Below are positions 1-10,600 of a stretch of 60,681 nt of DNA, piece by piece (within the stretch, counting starts at the first letter, position 1; each line of letters starts with the position of its first letter). The stretch spans positions 1-60,681 of IMG/VR virus record IMGVR_UViG_3300037343_000006. One strand, 5' to 3'. This DNA comes from a virus. Below the pieces are notes generated by a model, which was not told where the DNA came from, ran no database searches, and was given only the letters and a program-made list of their open reading frames with translations. A program made the position numbers and the translations under genes.

Positions 1-127
1 GTTGCTGGACCAGCTTGCTAATATCCAGACTGGCCTTGAAGGCCAGATCGGTGACGTAGAAGCGTCGCTTCTGGACCGTGTGCAGGAGCTAGAGGATGCT
101 GGCATCCAGCGGGACGACGCCCTTGGC
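1..127. repeat. Terminal overlap, left copy
   Basis: Identical to 60555-60681. The length of 127 bases equals a common assembler k-mer, so it marks circular closure, not a biological terminal repeat. Confidence 0.9.
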
Positions 128-1060
128 GCTGCCTTGGGCGAGCTCGCTACGGAGCTTGGTGTCACTGAAGAAAGCCTGCTTCAGCAGATCGGGCAGACTG
201 AACAGTCGTTGCTGGACCAGATCGGCGGCCTTGAAACTCAAATCGGTAACGTCGAAGATGCGCTCTTTGCACGGGTGCAGGAGCTAGAAGACTCGGGCAT
301 TGCGCGGGATCAGGCACTGCAGAGCGCGCTTAGCGAGTTGGCAGGCCAACTCGGCGTTACTGAAACGACACTGCTTACCCAGATGGGGGAGACCGCACAG
401 TCCCTGCAAGATCAGCTTACTGGACTCGAAACTTCGACCCAGTCCGACCTAGATTTTATCTCGTCGCTCATTGGCAAACCTGCTCGTGATGTTACGCAGG
501 TTGACATTGACTTTGTGGCCGACCTAATCGCACAGCAAGAAGTTATCACGGACCTAAGTATGTCGCAGCGTCAATACGACGTGACGGGTGACGGTCAAAT
601 TACTCAGGACGACTTCGCCCTGCTTGAACAGGCATTGGCGGGCACCAATACTACCTTTGCTCCGGGGTCTATTTTTGGCCCCGCTACTGGGATATACGCA
701 CAGCAAGAGCAAAACCTCGCTACGCAGCTTGCCGCAGAGCAGCAAACGCAGCAGCAAATTGAACAGCAAACCCAGACCCAAACTCAGCTTGCGACACAAC
801 TACAAACCCAACTGCAGGCGCAGGACGAGGCAACACGGCGGCGCGCGTTTGGTGATTTTGTGCAGCAGCAAGAAGACGTGTACGGCCAGCGTGTAGACGT
901 GCGCACGCCTGATCCAACGCGGATTAACTACTTCTACGACTTCCAAAGCATGTTCGCTACGCCACAACAGGCGGCGCTGTTCCCCAGCCCCTATGCTGAG
1001 GGTGGACAAGTAGAGGGTACAACTGATAAGTTGTTACGTATAATCGGAGAGATGCAATGA
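1..1060 (+). CDS. Giant coiled-coil/ejection-type virion protein, C-terminal part
   Basis: The frame is open from the first base and has no start of its own. Position 2 is in phase with the gene starting at 55255 once the identical 127-bp ends are joined, giving about 2,119 aa as assembled. It begins with the last copies of a 69-residue helical repeat and continues into diverged copies to roughly base 450. A calcium-loop motif of the EF-hand/dockerin type (DxTGDGxIxxDDF) lies at 578-616. A Gln-rich stretch covers about 700-830. The last 20 or so residues hold a GGQV motif (1001-1012) similar to short motifs in other virion proteins here. The stop overlaps the next start (ATGA). I infer an internal or ejected virion protein from its place beside other ejection-type genes; the function is not demonstrated. 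Confidence 0.85.
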   Translation, partial: LLDQLANIQTGLEGQIGDVEASLLDRVQELEDAGIQRDDALGAALGELATELGVTEESLLQQIGQTEQSLLDQIGGLETQIGNVEDALFARVQELEDSGIARDQALQSALSELAGQLGVTETTLLTQMGETAQSLQDQLTGLETSTQSDLDFISSLIGKPARDVTQVDIDFVADLIAQQEVITDLSMSQRQYDVTGDGQITQDDFALLEQALAGTNTTFAPGSIFGPATGIYAQQEQNLATQLAAEQQTQQQIEQQTQTQTQLATQLQTQLQAQDEATRRRAFGDFVQQQEDVYGQRVDVRTPDPTRINYFYDFQSMFATPQQAALFPSPYAEGGQVEGTTDKLLRIIGEMQ

Positions 1061-1839
1061 CGTTATGGTCTAAAGCTTTAGATGCTTTAACTAACGCTGC
1101 CAGCAACGTGGATATGGGTGCGCTGCTATCGCTCGTAGGCAGCTACGGTATAACTAATTCAGGTTCGGAGTTCTTTAGCGGCACTTCGCCCCAAGTAGGC
1201 TATCAAGGTGGCATCCCAAGCTACACGTTTGAGCGTGCAGAAGTACCCGGTGCGTTTGATCCTGACCGGCGTCCCGGAAGCTCTGGGCAGCGGTATATGT
1301 CCCAGCGGATGTTTACGCCAGAAGGGCAAGCAAGCGCCATGCCTGCACTGGAGCAAGAGGCTCAAGGGCTCGCTGCGCTCAACGCTGCCAATCCAATGCG
1401 GCAATCTCGTCCAGCAGCTCCACCGCCCCGCCAGCAAGAAGCGCAACAAGGCAATCGCTCCCCGATTGTATCTCGGGCCCCTGCACGGGTTATTGAGGAT
1501 CGTCCTGTTATGGAGACCTTAGAAGGACTAGCGGGTTATACCCCCCGGTACGCTGCAGGGGGCATTGCGTCTATACAACCAAGAAAAGGCTACTATCTTG
1601 GCGGCCCTACCGATGGTATGGCAGATCAAGTTCCGGCGCAGATCGACGGACGCCAGCCAGCGGCACTTAGCGATGGCGAGTTTGTCATCCCTGCAGATGT
1701 CGTTAGCCATCTTGGCAATGGAAATTCGGATGCCGGGGCAAATCAACTCCACGGCATGATGGACCGTATAAGGCAGGAGCGGACCGGAACAACGCAACAA
1801 GGCAAGCAGATTAACCCTGCTTCCTTCATGCCCACGTGA
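1057..1839 (+). CDS. Putative internal virion protein with conserved DGEFVIPADVVSHLG C-terminus
   Basis: 260 aa, with its start overlapping the stop of the giant gene (ATGA), so probably translationally coupled. The N-terminal half is low-complexity, Pro/Gln/Ala-rich and probably disordered. The C-terminal third is compact: an AAGGIA motif (about 1555-1570), then GYYLGGPTDGMADQVPA and an Asp-Gly-Glu-Phe-Val-Ile-Pro block at about 1670-1710. I recognise this C-terminal block as recurrent in marine phage genomes, next to ejection-type genes and without an assigned activity. The neighbours suggest a minor virion or ejection component. No signal peptide or membrane helix is evident. Confidence 0.8.
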   Translation: MTLWSKALDALTNAASNVDMGALLSLVGSYGITNSGSEFFSGTSPQVGYQGGIPSYTFERAEVPGAFDPDRRPGSSGQRYMSQRMFTPEGQASAMPALEQEAQGLAALNAANPMRQSRPAAPPPRQQEAQQGNRSPIVSRAPARVIEDRPVMETLEGLAGYTPRYAAGGIASIQPRKGYYLGGPTDGMADQVPAQIDGRQPAALSDGEFVIPADVVSHLGNGNSDAGANQLHGMMDRIRQERTGTTQQGKQINPASFMPT

Positions 1840-1847
1840 GGTAAACC

Positions 1848-2720
1848 ATGGCAGGCGAAACCACAAACCCTACGACCGGCACTACAAACGTAGACCCGAT
1901 GGCTGGGCAGCAGACTGGTACGGAATCCTCCCTCTCTAACTGGGCTGGCCCCTACGTCACCGACATGCTCGGGCGCGGTCAGGCCATGGCTAATCAGCCG
2001 TACCAAGCGTACATGGGGCCGCTCACCGCTGGACCCTCTGCTGCGGAATCGGCGGCGTTCCAAGGTATTGCGGGCTTGTCCATCCCTACGGACCAGATGG
2101 GCGCGTATGTACCCCAGCAGTTCACTGCGGAATCTGCGCAGCAGTACATGAACCCGTATCTGATGGCGTCACTGCAACCGCAGATCGACGAAGCTCGTCG
2201 CCAAGCCGAAATGCAGCGGGTGCAGGACGCTGGGCGACTGACGCAGGCTGGTGCTTTTGGGGGCTCTCGGCAGGCAGTTATGGAATCCGAAGGCAACCGC
2301 AACCTCTTGCAAAACCTCGCGGGGATCACCGGTACTGGGTACGCCAGCGCATACGACCGCGCCATGCAGCAGTTTAACACTGAGCAAGGTCGCCAGATGG
2401 AAGCGCAGACCGCGGCTAACACCTACGGCCTTGCTGGCCTAACAAAGCAGGCTGAACTCGGCGGTATCGAGCGGGGCATCGGCCAAGCAGGTATGGACGC
2501 AGACCGCATGCAGTTCGAAGAAGAGCGCGACTTCCCGTTCAAGCAGGTCCAGTACATGCAGTCACTCCTGCAGAACCTGCCGATCGCGGCGCAGTCCTAC
2601 TCGTACATGCAGCCCAGCCAGCTGTCGTCGGTGCTATCCGGCGCGGGGGGCATCCAAGAACTATTTGATATGCTTACGGGCGCTGCGTCAGCAACCCCCG
2701 CTACTGGCACAACTCCTTAA
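1848..2720 (+). CDS. Putative ejection/internal virion protein
   Basis: 290 aa, 8 bases after the previous stop. Rich in Gln, Ala, Gly and Met. After a Thr/Gly-rich N-terminus, the middle (about residues 85-235) is predicted helical, with QIDEARRQAEMQ and a Gly-rich GAFGGSRQAV turn. This organisation resembles the small ejection proteins encoded beside large ejection proteins in short-tailed phages (P22 gp7/gp20/gp16 type), but I see no sequence signature that proves homology. It probably travels inside the capsid with the flanking proteins. Confidence 0.7.
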   Translation: MAGETTNPTTGTTNVDPMAGQQTGTESSLSNWAGPYVTDMLGRGQAMANQPYQAYMGPLTAGPSAAESAAFQGIAGLSIPTDQMGAYVPQQFTAESAQQYMNPYLMASLQPQIDEARRQAEMQRVQDAGRLTQAGAFGGSRQAVMESEGNRNLLQNLAGITGTGYASAYDRAMQQFNTEQGRQMEAQTAANTYGLAGLTKQAELGGIERGIGQAGMDADRMQFEEERDFPFKQVQYMQSLLQNLPIAAQSYSYMQPSQLSSVLSGAGGIQELFDMLTGAASATPATGTTP

Positions 2721-2731
2721 GAGGGTCTACG

Positions 2732-4663
2732 ATGGCAATCGACCAAGAAATTCAACGTAAAGTAGACGCCTATCGGGGCAATCCACAGCAGCTTATGCAG
2801 CGGTACCAGCAGAATCAACAGCTGATAGACCTCCTTGCGCTACAGAAGCTCAAGTCCGAGAAGGAAGCTGCGGCGCGCGATATGCAGATGAAGATGCAGC
2901 AGCAGCCGGGGACGATTGCGCAGCAGCGTGAAGCTGAGCTTCTTGATATGACAAAGCAAGAGATGATGCAGCAGACGCAAGGCGTCTTGCAGCAGCGTCA
3001 GGCGCAGCAGCAGCAGAATATGCAGCAGGTAGCTCAGCAGGGTCTCGGCGCACTTGCCAACCAGCGCCCTGCCGCTCCGCAGCCTGCCGCTCCGCAGCCT
3101 GCACCTCAAGGGGCTCCGCAAGGCCAGCCCATGCCACGTATGGCTCAAGGTGGGATCGTCGCGTTTGCGCCGGGTGGGTATGTCGGTGGGGTGACTCAAG
3201 AAGATATCGACGCGTATCGTGCGAATATTACAAAAAGTAGCGGGCAGAGCGGGCAGAGCTCTCGTAACACTTTTCATCGGCTTAGGCAGATGTCAGACGA
3301 AGCGATCGCACAGCGCATCGCAGCGTCACGCGAGCCAAGCTCGCGCCAGCGTAATAGGGCCGCTGCACGGCCGGGGTACCTAGATCGCATAATTAGCGGT
3401 AATTCCGCGGGCCCCACTGTGGGAGAACCCGGTGACAGTATCGGCACACTTTCGGGAGCTTCGCGGTCCGTAAGCGGCAAGGTGCCGCTCGAAACAGCCG
3501 CGCCTATTGCGCGGTTATTAGACCAAGAGGGTGGTCGGCCTGACCTCCTAGACCCAAGAAACCAAATTGTAGACCCGCGCCAACCGGGCACGTCTGACGC
3601 AGAAACCGCGCGTATGGGGCAAGCGCCAACTACGGGGGGCATCTCTACGCTAGGCCCTGACGACGGACTACGTGGCGGGCCTGCTCCTGCTACGGCGGGG
3701 ACACCTGATGCGGCTAGCTCTGGTATTGCGGGGCTTGGTGGCGGCCTACCCGGACTTGGCGGGGGCGGTGCAGATGCTGCGATGGAGCGTGGGTTCCAGA
3801 TTTCTGACCAATACACCGGACGCGCAGAAAAAGCTGGCCGCTACGAGGATATGGAATCCGAGATGCGGGCCCTCGATGCAGAGATCTACGACCCGCGCGA
3901 GGAGCGCCGGGATCAGCTCAAAGCGTTCTTGGCGGGCACTGCCAACACGACCAACTTCGGCTCAACCATGGCCGGTGGTACGTTGGCGTCGCTTAACATG
4001 CGGCAGAGCCAGAAGGCGGACCGTCGCAAGCGCCTGCAAGACGTCTTCGAGATGGCGGAGCGTGGTATGACACTTGACACTGCACTTGCTGAGGGTGGAC
4101 TGCGTCTTGGGCAGTCGATGTATTCTGAGGTTATGGCCAACCAGCGCGCTGCGCTTTCCGCCGCTGCGTCATTGCGGTCCTCAGAGCTACGAGCCGAGGT
4201 CGATCGCGCGAAGCTCGAGTATGATAAACTGAAGGACAACCGTAGCTTTGGCTTGCAAGAGCGTGAGCTTGAAATCGAGCAGGCTCGTAATGAAGCTACT
4301 CAGGCGCTGACCGCGGCGGAAAACGCCACGCGTACTTTTGCTGCTGTGTCCCTAGCCCTTGACCGTGTTCAGGATCAGGAAGCCGCGGTTCGCAAGTATG
4401 TGGTAGAAGCCTCTCAACTGCCAATCTTACAAGATCAGCTTATGCTGGCGACGGACGAAGAAGAAGCCGCAAACATACAGGAAGCAATAGCAGCTGAAGA
4501 GGTGGGTGTAGCTATTCGCGCGGAACAAATCTTTGACGCTATGCGCGGCGTAGAGACACGCGACCTGCTTGCTGCAGAATTGCTCTCGTTTACGGGCACC
4601 GGTGCGTCTATGCTATCCATGAAAGATATTGCGCGTATCGAGCAGCTTGACGGAGAAGAGTAA
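2732..4663 (+). CDS. Putative ejection protein, Gln-rich
   Basis: 643 aa. Residues 1-110 form a Gln/Met-rich helical region likely to be coiled coil. A hydrophobic Gly-rich motif follows (MAQGGIVAFAPGGYVGG, about 3140-3190), then a long Gly/Pro/Ala-rich probably disordered stretch to about residue 360, then a second helical domain with charged coiled-coil character to the end. The GGIV motif resembles GG-hydrophobic motifs in other virion proteins of this genome. It sits between two other ejection-type genes, with 11- and 3-base gaps. No enzyme motif is visible. Confidence 0.7.
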   Translation: MAIDQEIQRKVDAYRGNPQQLMQRYQQNQQLIDLLALQKLKSEKEAAARDMQMKMQQQPGTIAQQREAELLDMTKQEMMQQTQGVLQQRQAQQQQNMQQVAQQGLGALANQRPAAPQPAAPQPAPQGAPQGQPMPRMAQGGIVAFAPGGYVGGVTQEDIDAYRANITKSSGQSGQSSRNTFHRLRQMSDEAIAQRIAASREPSSRQRNRAAARPGYLDRIISGNSAGPTVGEPGDSIGTLSGASRSVSGKVPLETAAPIARLLDQEGGRPDLLDPRNQIVDPRQPGTSDAETARMGQAPTTGGISTLGPDDGLRGGPAPATAGTPDAASSGIAGLGGGLPGLGGGGADAAMERGFQISDQYTGRAEKAGRYEDMESEMRALDAEIYDPREERRDQLKAFLAGTANTTNFGSTMAGGTLASLNMRQSQKADRRKRLQDVFEMAERGMTLDTALAEGGLRLGQSMYSEVMANQRAALSAAASLRSSELRAEVDRAKLEYDKLKDNRSFGLQERELEIEQARNEATQALTAAENATRTFAAVSLALDRVQDQEAAVRKYVVEASQLPILQDQLMLATDEEEAANIQEAIAAEEVGVAIRAEQIFDAMRGVETRDLLAAELLSFTGTGASMLSMKDIARIEQLDGEE

Positions 4664-4666
4664 CAT

Positions 4667-7600
4667 ATGGCGCGGTATAATCTCACGCTTAAGGATGGCT
4701 CTGCGTTTGAAGTAGAGGCACCAGCAGGCGCTTCCCAAGCGGAAATCCTACGCCGCGCCAATCAACAGATGTCCGTCCGCGGGATGAACGAGCGTAGGGA
4801 CGCACGCACTGCAGAGCGCCAAACGCAACTTGCCGAATTGGACGCAATGCGGCCCCCGCCGCGGGAGCCAGAAACTGGCTTCCTCGGGGATTTAGTCGGG
4901 GGTTTCGGCGCGGGCGTCGTCAATATCGGCGAGACTGCAGCCCTCGGTGCCGCTACGCTGCTCGACGAGGAGCAAGAACTCGCAGCGCGTGAGCGCATCC
5001 AGAACGCGGCCAGCGCCATTCGGCCCAGTATGGGCGACGAGGAAGACCTCGCCTACAAAATCGGCTCTACCTTCGGCTCGATCGCCGGGTTTATCGGTGC
5101 AGCTGCCACCGTTACGTATGGTGCGGGCGCTCTCGGTCTTGGCGTTGCCGGTGCAGGTATCGCGGGCCTTGTCGGCGCGGGTACCCTTGGTGTTGGTGCA
5201 GCTACTGGTGAGGCAAGTGAGCGTGCTCGCGCCGCCGGAGCCACCCAAGAAGAACGCAACCGCGCAATTATGCAAGCCATCCCAGTCGGTGCTTCCGAAG
5301 TGCTTCCGCTTCGCCGTATTCTGGGCAAGCTAACCGGCGACCTCGGCGAAGAATTGGTTCAGACTTTCCGCCAGCGCGTAGTCAGCGCGTTGCGCACTGG
5401 TGGCGAAGAAGCCGCACAGGAAGCCGCAGCGGGCATCGCACAGAACCTTATCGAGCGTGGCTACAACATCGACCAAGCCGTCCTCGAGGGTGCGGGCGAA
5501 GCAGCTGCCTTGGGCGGCGGTGCCGGTGCGACCATTCAGGTACTCGTGGACTTGTTTGCTGGCCGCCGTGCGCGCGGTGCCACTCCACCACCAGAAGGTC
5601 CAGCGCAAGGTGAGTTGTTCCCCGGCGCTGATCTTGGCCAAGCGCCCACCCGTGTCATGGGTGACCAGCGTGAGATGTTCCCCGAGGAAGACTTGGGTAT
5701 GGCACCCGAGCGTCCGGACGAGCGCCAAGGCGAGTTGTTTAGCGCGCAGGATCAACAATCGGCAGCGTTTGCCCGCACCGCGCGCCGCGCGGATGAAGAG
5801 CGCGCCCGCCTTATGGAGCGCCCCATATCTGAGTTCGAGTCGGCAGGTGACCCGTTCTTAGAGCGTACCAAAGCCGAAAGAGATGCAGCTCGTGCGGGGA
5901 TAGCTGGGCTACAAAGGCCCGAGCAGCCGGAGCCTGAACAGCGGGATATGATCCGCGAACTCGAAGCGGCGACAATCCCCGAAGAAGAACAGCGTGCTCA
6001 GGCAGCCGCCCGTGAGCGTGAAGGACTTCGCGCCGCTGGACGTGGTGACGAAGCTGCATTTGAGCAGCCTGACTTGTTTGCACTGCAGCAAGAACAAGAG
6101 CGCCGTCGGCTTGGACCTGAAGAGCTGCGTCGGCCCGACCAGTTCATGGATGTGCCGGAAGCGGCGGAGACAGTTACGCCCGAGCAGCCCGATGCCATGG
6201 GTGATCTCGTGGATATGGCGGACCAGCGCCAGCGCACAGCGGCAGAAGATGCCGACATCGCAGACCAGCTCGCCGCTATCGACGCTGAAGAAGGCGCGCA
6301 GCAGCAACAAGCCGCGGCACTGCGCGCTGAGTCAGACATTGAGACCATCACCGGCCAGCAGGAAACGCAGCGGCAGCAAGCCACCGAGCAAGGTCGGCGT
6401 AGCATCCTACAAGATGTTATTAAGAAGACCCCGAGCCGCAACTACAACCGCGTGTCTCGGATGTACGAGGATGCGCTCACAAAGGCGGGTTATCAGGGCG
6501 ATAAAGCCAAGCCGACTGCGGCGGAAATCCAAACTATTCAGCGTGCTGTTAACGTACAGCGGGCCGAGCGCCCTGAGCCAGTGTCGCCTGTCGCAGAGCC
6601 GATTAAGCTGCCGCCTGAAGCTACGCAGCTGCAGGAGATGGAGTCGCGCATCCCTGAGCGCGCAGCGCAGCGCGAGCCAGAACAGCTTGGTATGCCCGGT
6701 ATCCGTCGCCGGATTCAAGAAGCACCCGCGCGTGAGGGCATGGCCCCAGAGGCGCAAGCCGCACCAGAAACTGTAACCGACGAGATGCTTGACCAGATGG
6801 GTATCGCTCCGCGGTCGCCCATTCGGCAGCGCCTACGTGGTAAGGACTTAAATGACCCTACAACGCGCGAAATCCTTACTTCTTTTGCGAATCAGCCACG
6901 TACTTCTCAGACTGCAGAGTTGGGTATTAGCCGCCGCCTTGAGGGGGTTCCCGAAGAGCAACCCGACCTCTTCGCACCTAGCGGAAGACGTAGCGCAGCT
7001 GCGCAGCCAGCTCCGCAACAAACACCTGCAGGCCCCGCAGCTCAGCCAGCACCTAGTGCGCAGCAGAACGCCCCGCAACAACTTGAACTTTTCCCAGAGA
7101 CCGCACAAGGGGTTACAGATGGCACTGCAGCACCTAACCAGCAAAGAGATCGAGCAAGCGTTCGCGGTGGTGGACGCGGCGTGGCAGGACCCGGAGGGGT
7201 CGGAGGTACGGGTGGAGGTGCCAGAACACCTACAGCACCTGAGCCCAGAGGACTGGGAGCACGTATCGCGAGCGCTGTACCTGCTGCAGCACCAAAAGCT
7301 GCAGAGCGTAGTACACTAGGGGAAGGCGGTACGCGTCGTAATGTTATGCCGACGCTGCCGCGGCGTCCGATAATCGACCCAAAAACTCTAAAGCCAATCC
7401 GCGAAGAGCGTGTCGGCCCGACGTCTCGTGCTCTTGCACCGCGCGAAAAGATTTCAGCAAAATCTGAACCCAAGGTCAGCGGTGACCAAGTCACCAAGCA
7501 GCTCGCGGACTGGTACGAGGCTAACGTCTCGGCACCGGCGAAGCGGTTTGTCAAAGAGCTCGGGATGTCGATCACAAGTCCGTTAACGATCGCCGACAAG

Positions 7601-10600
7601 GCCGCTATCTTAGCGCAGCTCAACACGAAGTCGACGAAGGAAAACAAGACCACCATCGGTGCGCTTAAGAAGTATCTCGGCAACTACCCTGACCCGGCCC
7701 TCGGCCTGCAGGATGCAATCGACGACGTAGTGGCGCAGAAGCCTAACTTCCGCCGTACAGAAGACATGACCGACGGAGAGTCGGAGTTTTTTGGGGCGAC
7801 CAAGGACGGTAAGACCCCCGCACGGGGTAAGAACGCAGCCCAGTACGTGCTTGATTGGGCCAGCAAGAATATGTCTGAAGCCACCAAACGGTGGACCGCT
7901 GGTAAAATCGTCGAGTCGAAGAACGCCATGCAGGCTATAGAGGCGTTTGAGTCTACTGACCTTGTCGCTACGCGGCGCGAACTAGAGAAAGCCTTCGAGG
8001 GTGGGTTCGACCCTACCAAGGATGCAGACAACAAGCGCCTCGCCGACGTGCTGGAGAAGCTGGGACTCGATGAGTCCGACCCGATGGTCCGCGGCATGCT
8101 CTATAAGGGGGGCATGTTTAACATGGCGGTGCCCCCGTCGCGCCACCCGCTGTCACAAGTCACTGTAGCGCTACTCCGTAAGGGCGATCTCGCAGGAGCG
8201 CTCCGCTCCGTCGCTGCATCCAGTGCCGATCCCGAAGTCGCTGCCGTGGCAGAGAAGCTAGCCAAGGTCGTTGGTGATACCAAAGTCGAGGTGGTTAAGT
8301 CAATCGCCCCCGGCGTACTTGGGCGGTTTACTGCGGCAACTAATACGATCTCGTTGGCCGAACCCACAAACAAATTGAAGCTCGATGGTGGCCTTAACAC
8401 CCACGTGCTCCTGCACGAGATGACGCACGCTGCCACGGCGTTCACACTTGTAAACAAGGGCCACCCGCTGACCCGCAAGCTGAAGAAAATCTTCGAAGAA
8501 ACCAAAGAGTTTATGCCCACTGCGTATGGCTCTACCAGTATCGAAGAGTTCGTGGCCGAAGCATTTTCAAACCCCGAGTTCCAGTCCATGCTGGCGGGGC
8601 TCAAGATTAAGGGCGACCCACTCACCCCGTTCGCAAAGATCAAAGCTGCGATCTCCAACTTCCTACGCTCGCTTGTCGGTAAACCTGTTAAGCCGGTTCA
8701 ATCGGCGTTGGAGCAAACCACCAGCATCATCGACAACATCCTCGCCCCCGCACCGGGTAACATCGGCACCGGTGAGTTCTTCATGCTGTCGCCAGTAGCT
8801 GCAGGTAAGCGCATCGCGGAAATGCTTGGGGACATACAAAAGCAGTCCAAGCCAGTGACTAAGGAGTTTGCGCAGAAATTTGCAGGCAATACCCGCGAGT
8901 TCTTGCGGGGCACCGCCACTGACAAAGCGAAGCGCGGCATGCTCGGCTTCCTACCATCGCAGGCGGTGGCAGACGTTGCTGAACGCAGCGGTATCAAAGG
9001 TGCCATGGACCTGCACAAGCTCATGGAAGAGCAGCGTGGCGCTATCAACAAGTCAGACCAAGCCGTTGAAGGCGTCCTAAAGTCTGTCGCCAACTGGGTG
9101 AAGTCACATCAAAACCAAGTCGATGCGTTGAACCGTGTGGTCTATAAGAGCACCATCGAGCAGGTTGACCCCTCGAAGCCGATATCAGCGTACGCCAACG
9201 ACCCAGAAAAAGCTAAGGCGTGGCGTGACATGCGCAACGACTGGCGCGCGCTGTCCTCTACGGGTGGCGACAAGGTGTACGCCCAGATGCGCGACACGTA
9301 CAAAAAACAGTACGAGAAGATGCGCGACGTAATCTACGGCAAGATCGACGAGACGATCACCGATGAAGCTGCGCGTAAGAAGCTGAAGAACGAGGTGTAC
9401 GCACGCCTGTTTGAGAGCGGCACCATCGAGCCTTACTTCCCACTGACACGTGCGGGTAACTACTGGCTGTCCTATGTTGCCGAGGGTGAGTTCACCGTCG
9501 AAGCATTTGAGACCATGGCAGAGCGGGACCGTGCGATAACTGACCTAAAGGCTGATACATCAGTTAAGGACGTCGAGAAGTTCGTCAACATAAACAACGC
9601 AAGCTACGCCAAAGCACCGCCGTCGTCGTTCGTGGGTCAGACACTGCAAACCCTTCGGGCAAATAGGGTGCCCGATGACGTGCAAGCTGAGATCATGCGG
9701 CTGTTCATCGAGACGCTGCCAGAGACGTCGTTTGCTAAATCGCTCCAGCGGCGTAAGGGCACCGCAGGGTACCAAGAAGATGCGATCTTCGCGCTCAAGA
9801 CCAAAGCCTTCGATCTTGGTCGGCAGGTGGAGCGCCTGCGGTACAGCGCCAAACTCCGCACCCTGCAGGATAGCATCAATGAGGATAACCGGCCCAACCT
9901 GACAGAAGAAAACAAGTACATCGTAGACGAGCTAAACCTGCGCGCCGACTTCGCACGTAACCCTCCGGGGGATGGGCTGGCCCAAGCTGCTAACCGAGCT
10001 GCGTTTGTCTTCACGATCGGCTTCAACGCTTCGTCCGCTGTGGTCAACCTCTCGCAGCTGCCTATGTTCGTCTACATGATGTTTGCTGGCAAGTATGGAT
10101 ACGGCGCTGCAGGCCGCGCCATCATGGATGCGTCTAAGCTCGTTACCAGCAGTGGGTTCAATCGTAAGAGCGACATGGTCGCCCCCTACGGCAATGAGAA
10201 GAACATCAAGGTCCGCGCGATGCCAAGCATCGACAACTACTTTGAGCTCGATGCCAACGGCGACTACGTCGTGCGCAAGGACTTGGACTTAGAGCCTGAA
10301 GTCATCGCTAAGGTTGAAGAGCTAAAGCCGCTTGTTGCGATGATGGCGGCTCGTGGCCAGCTAAACCGGTCGCTGTTTGCCGATAACCTTGGCATCGACA
10401 GCTCTGGCCGGGAGCGCGGTATTATCGACATGGCTACCGCGGCTTCGGCGTTCATGTTCCACAACGTAGAAGTCTTTAACCGGCAGGTCACAGCCATCTC
10501 GGCGTATCAGCTTAAGCTCGCGCGCCTTAAGAAAGCAGAGCCAACCCTGTCCACTACAGAGATGCAGACAAAGGCCGCAGAGCAGGCATTGGAGGATGCG

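Noticed and set aside
1-127. Biological direct terminal repeat of 127 bp
   Set aside because: The length equals a common assembly k-mer and the segment lies within internal repeats, so an assembly overlap is more likely.
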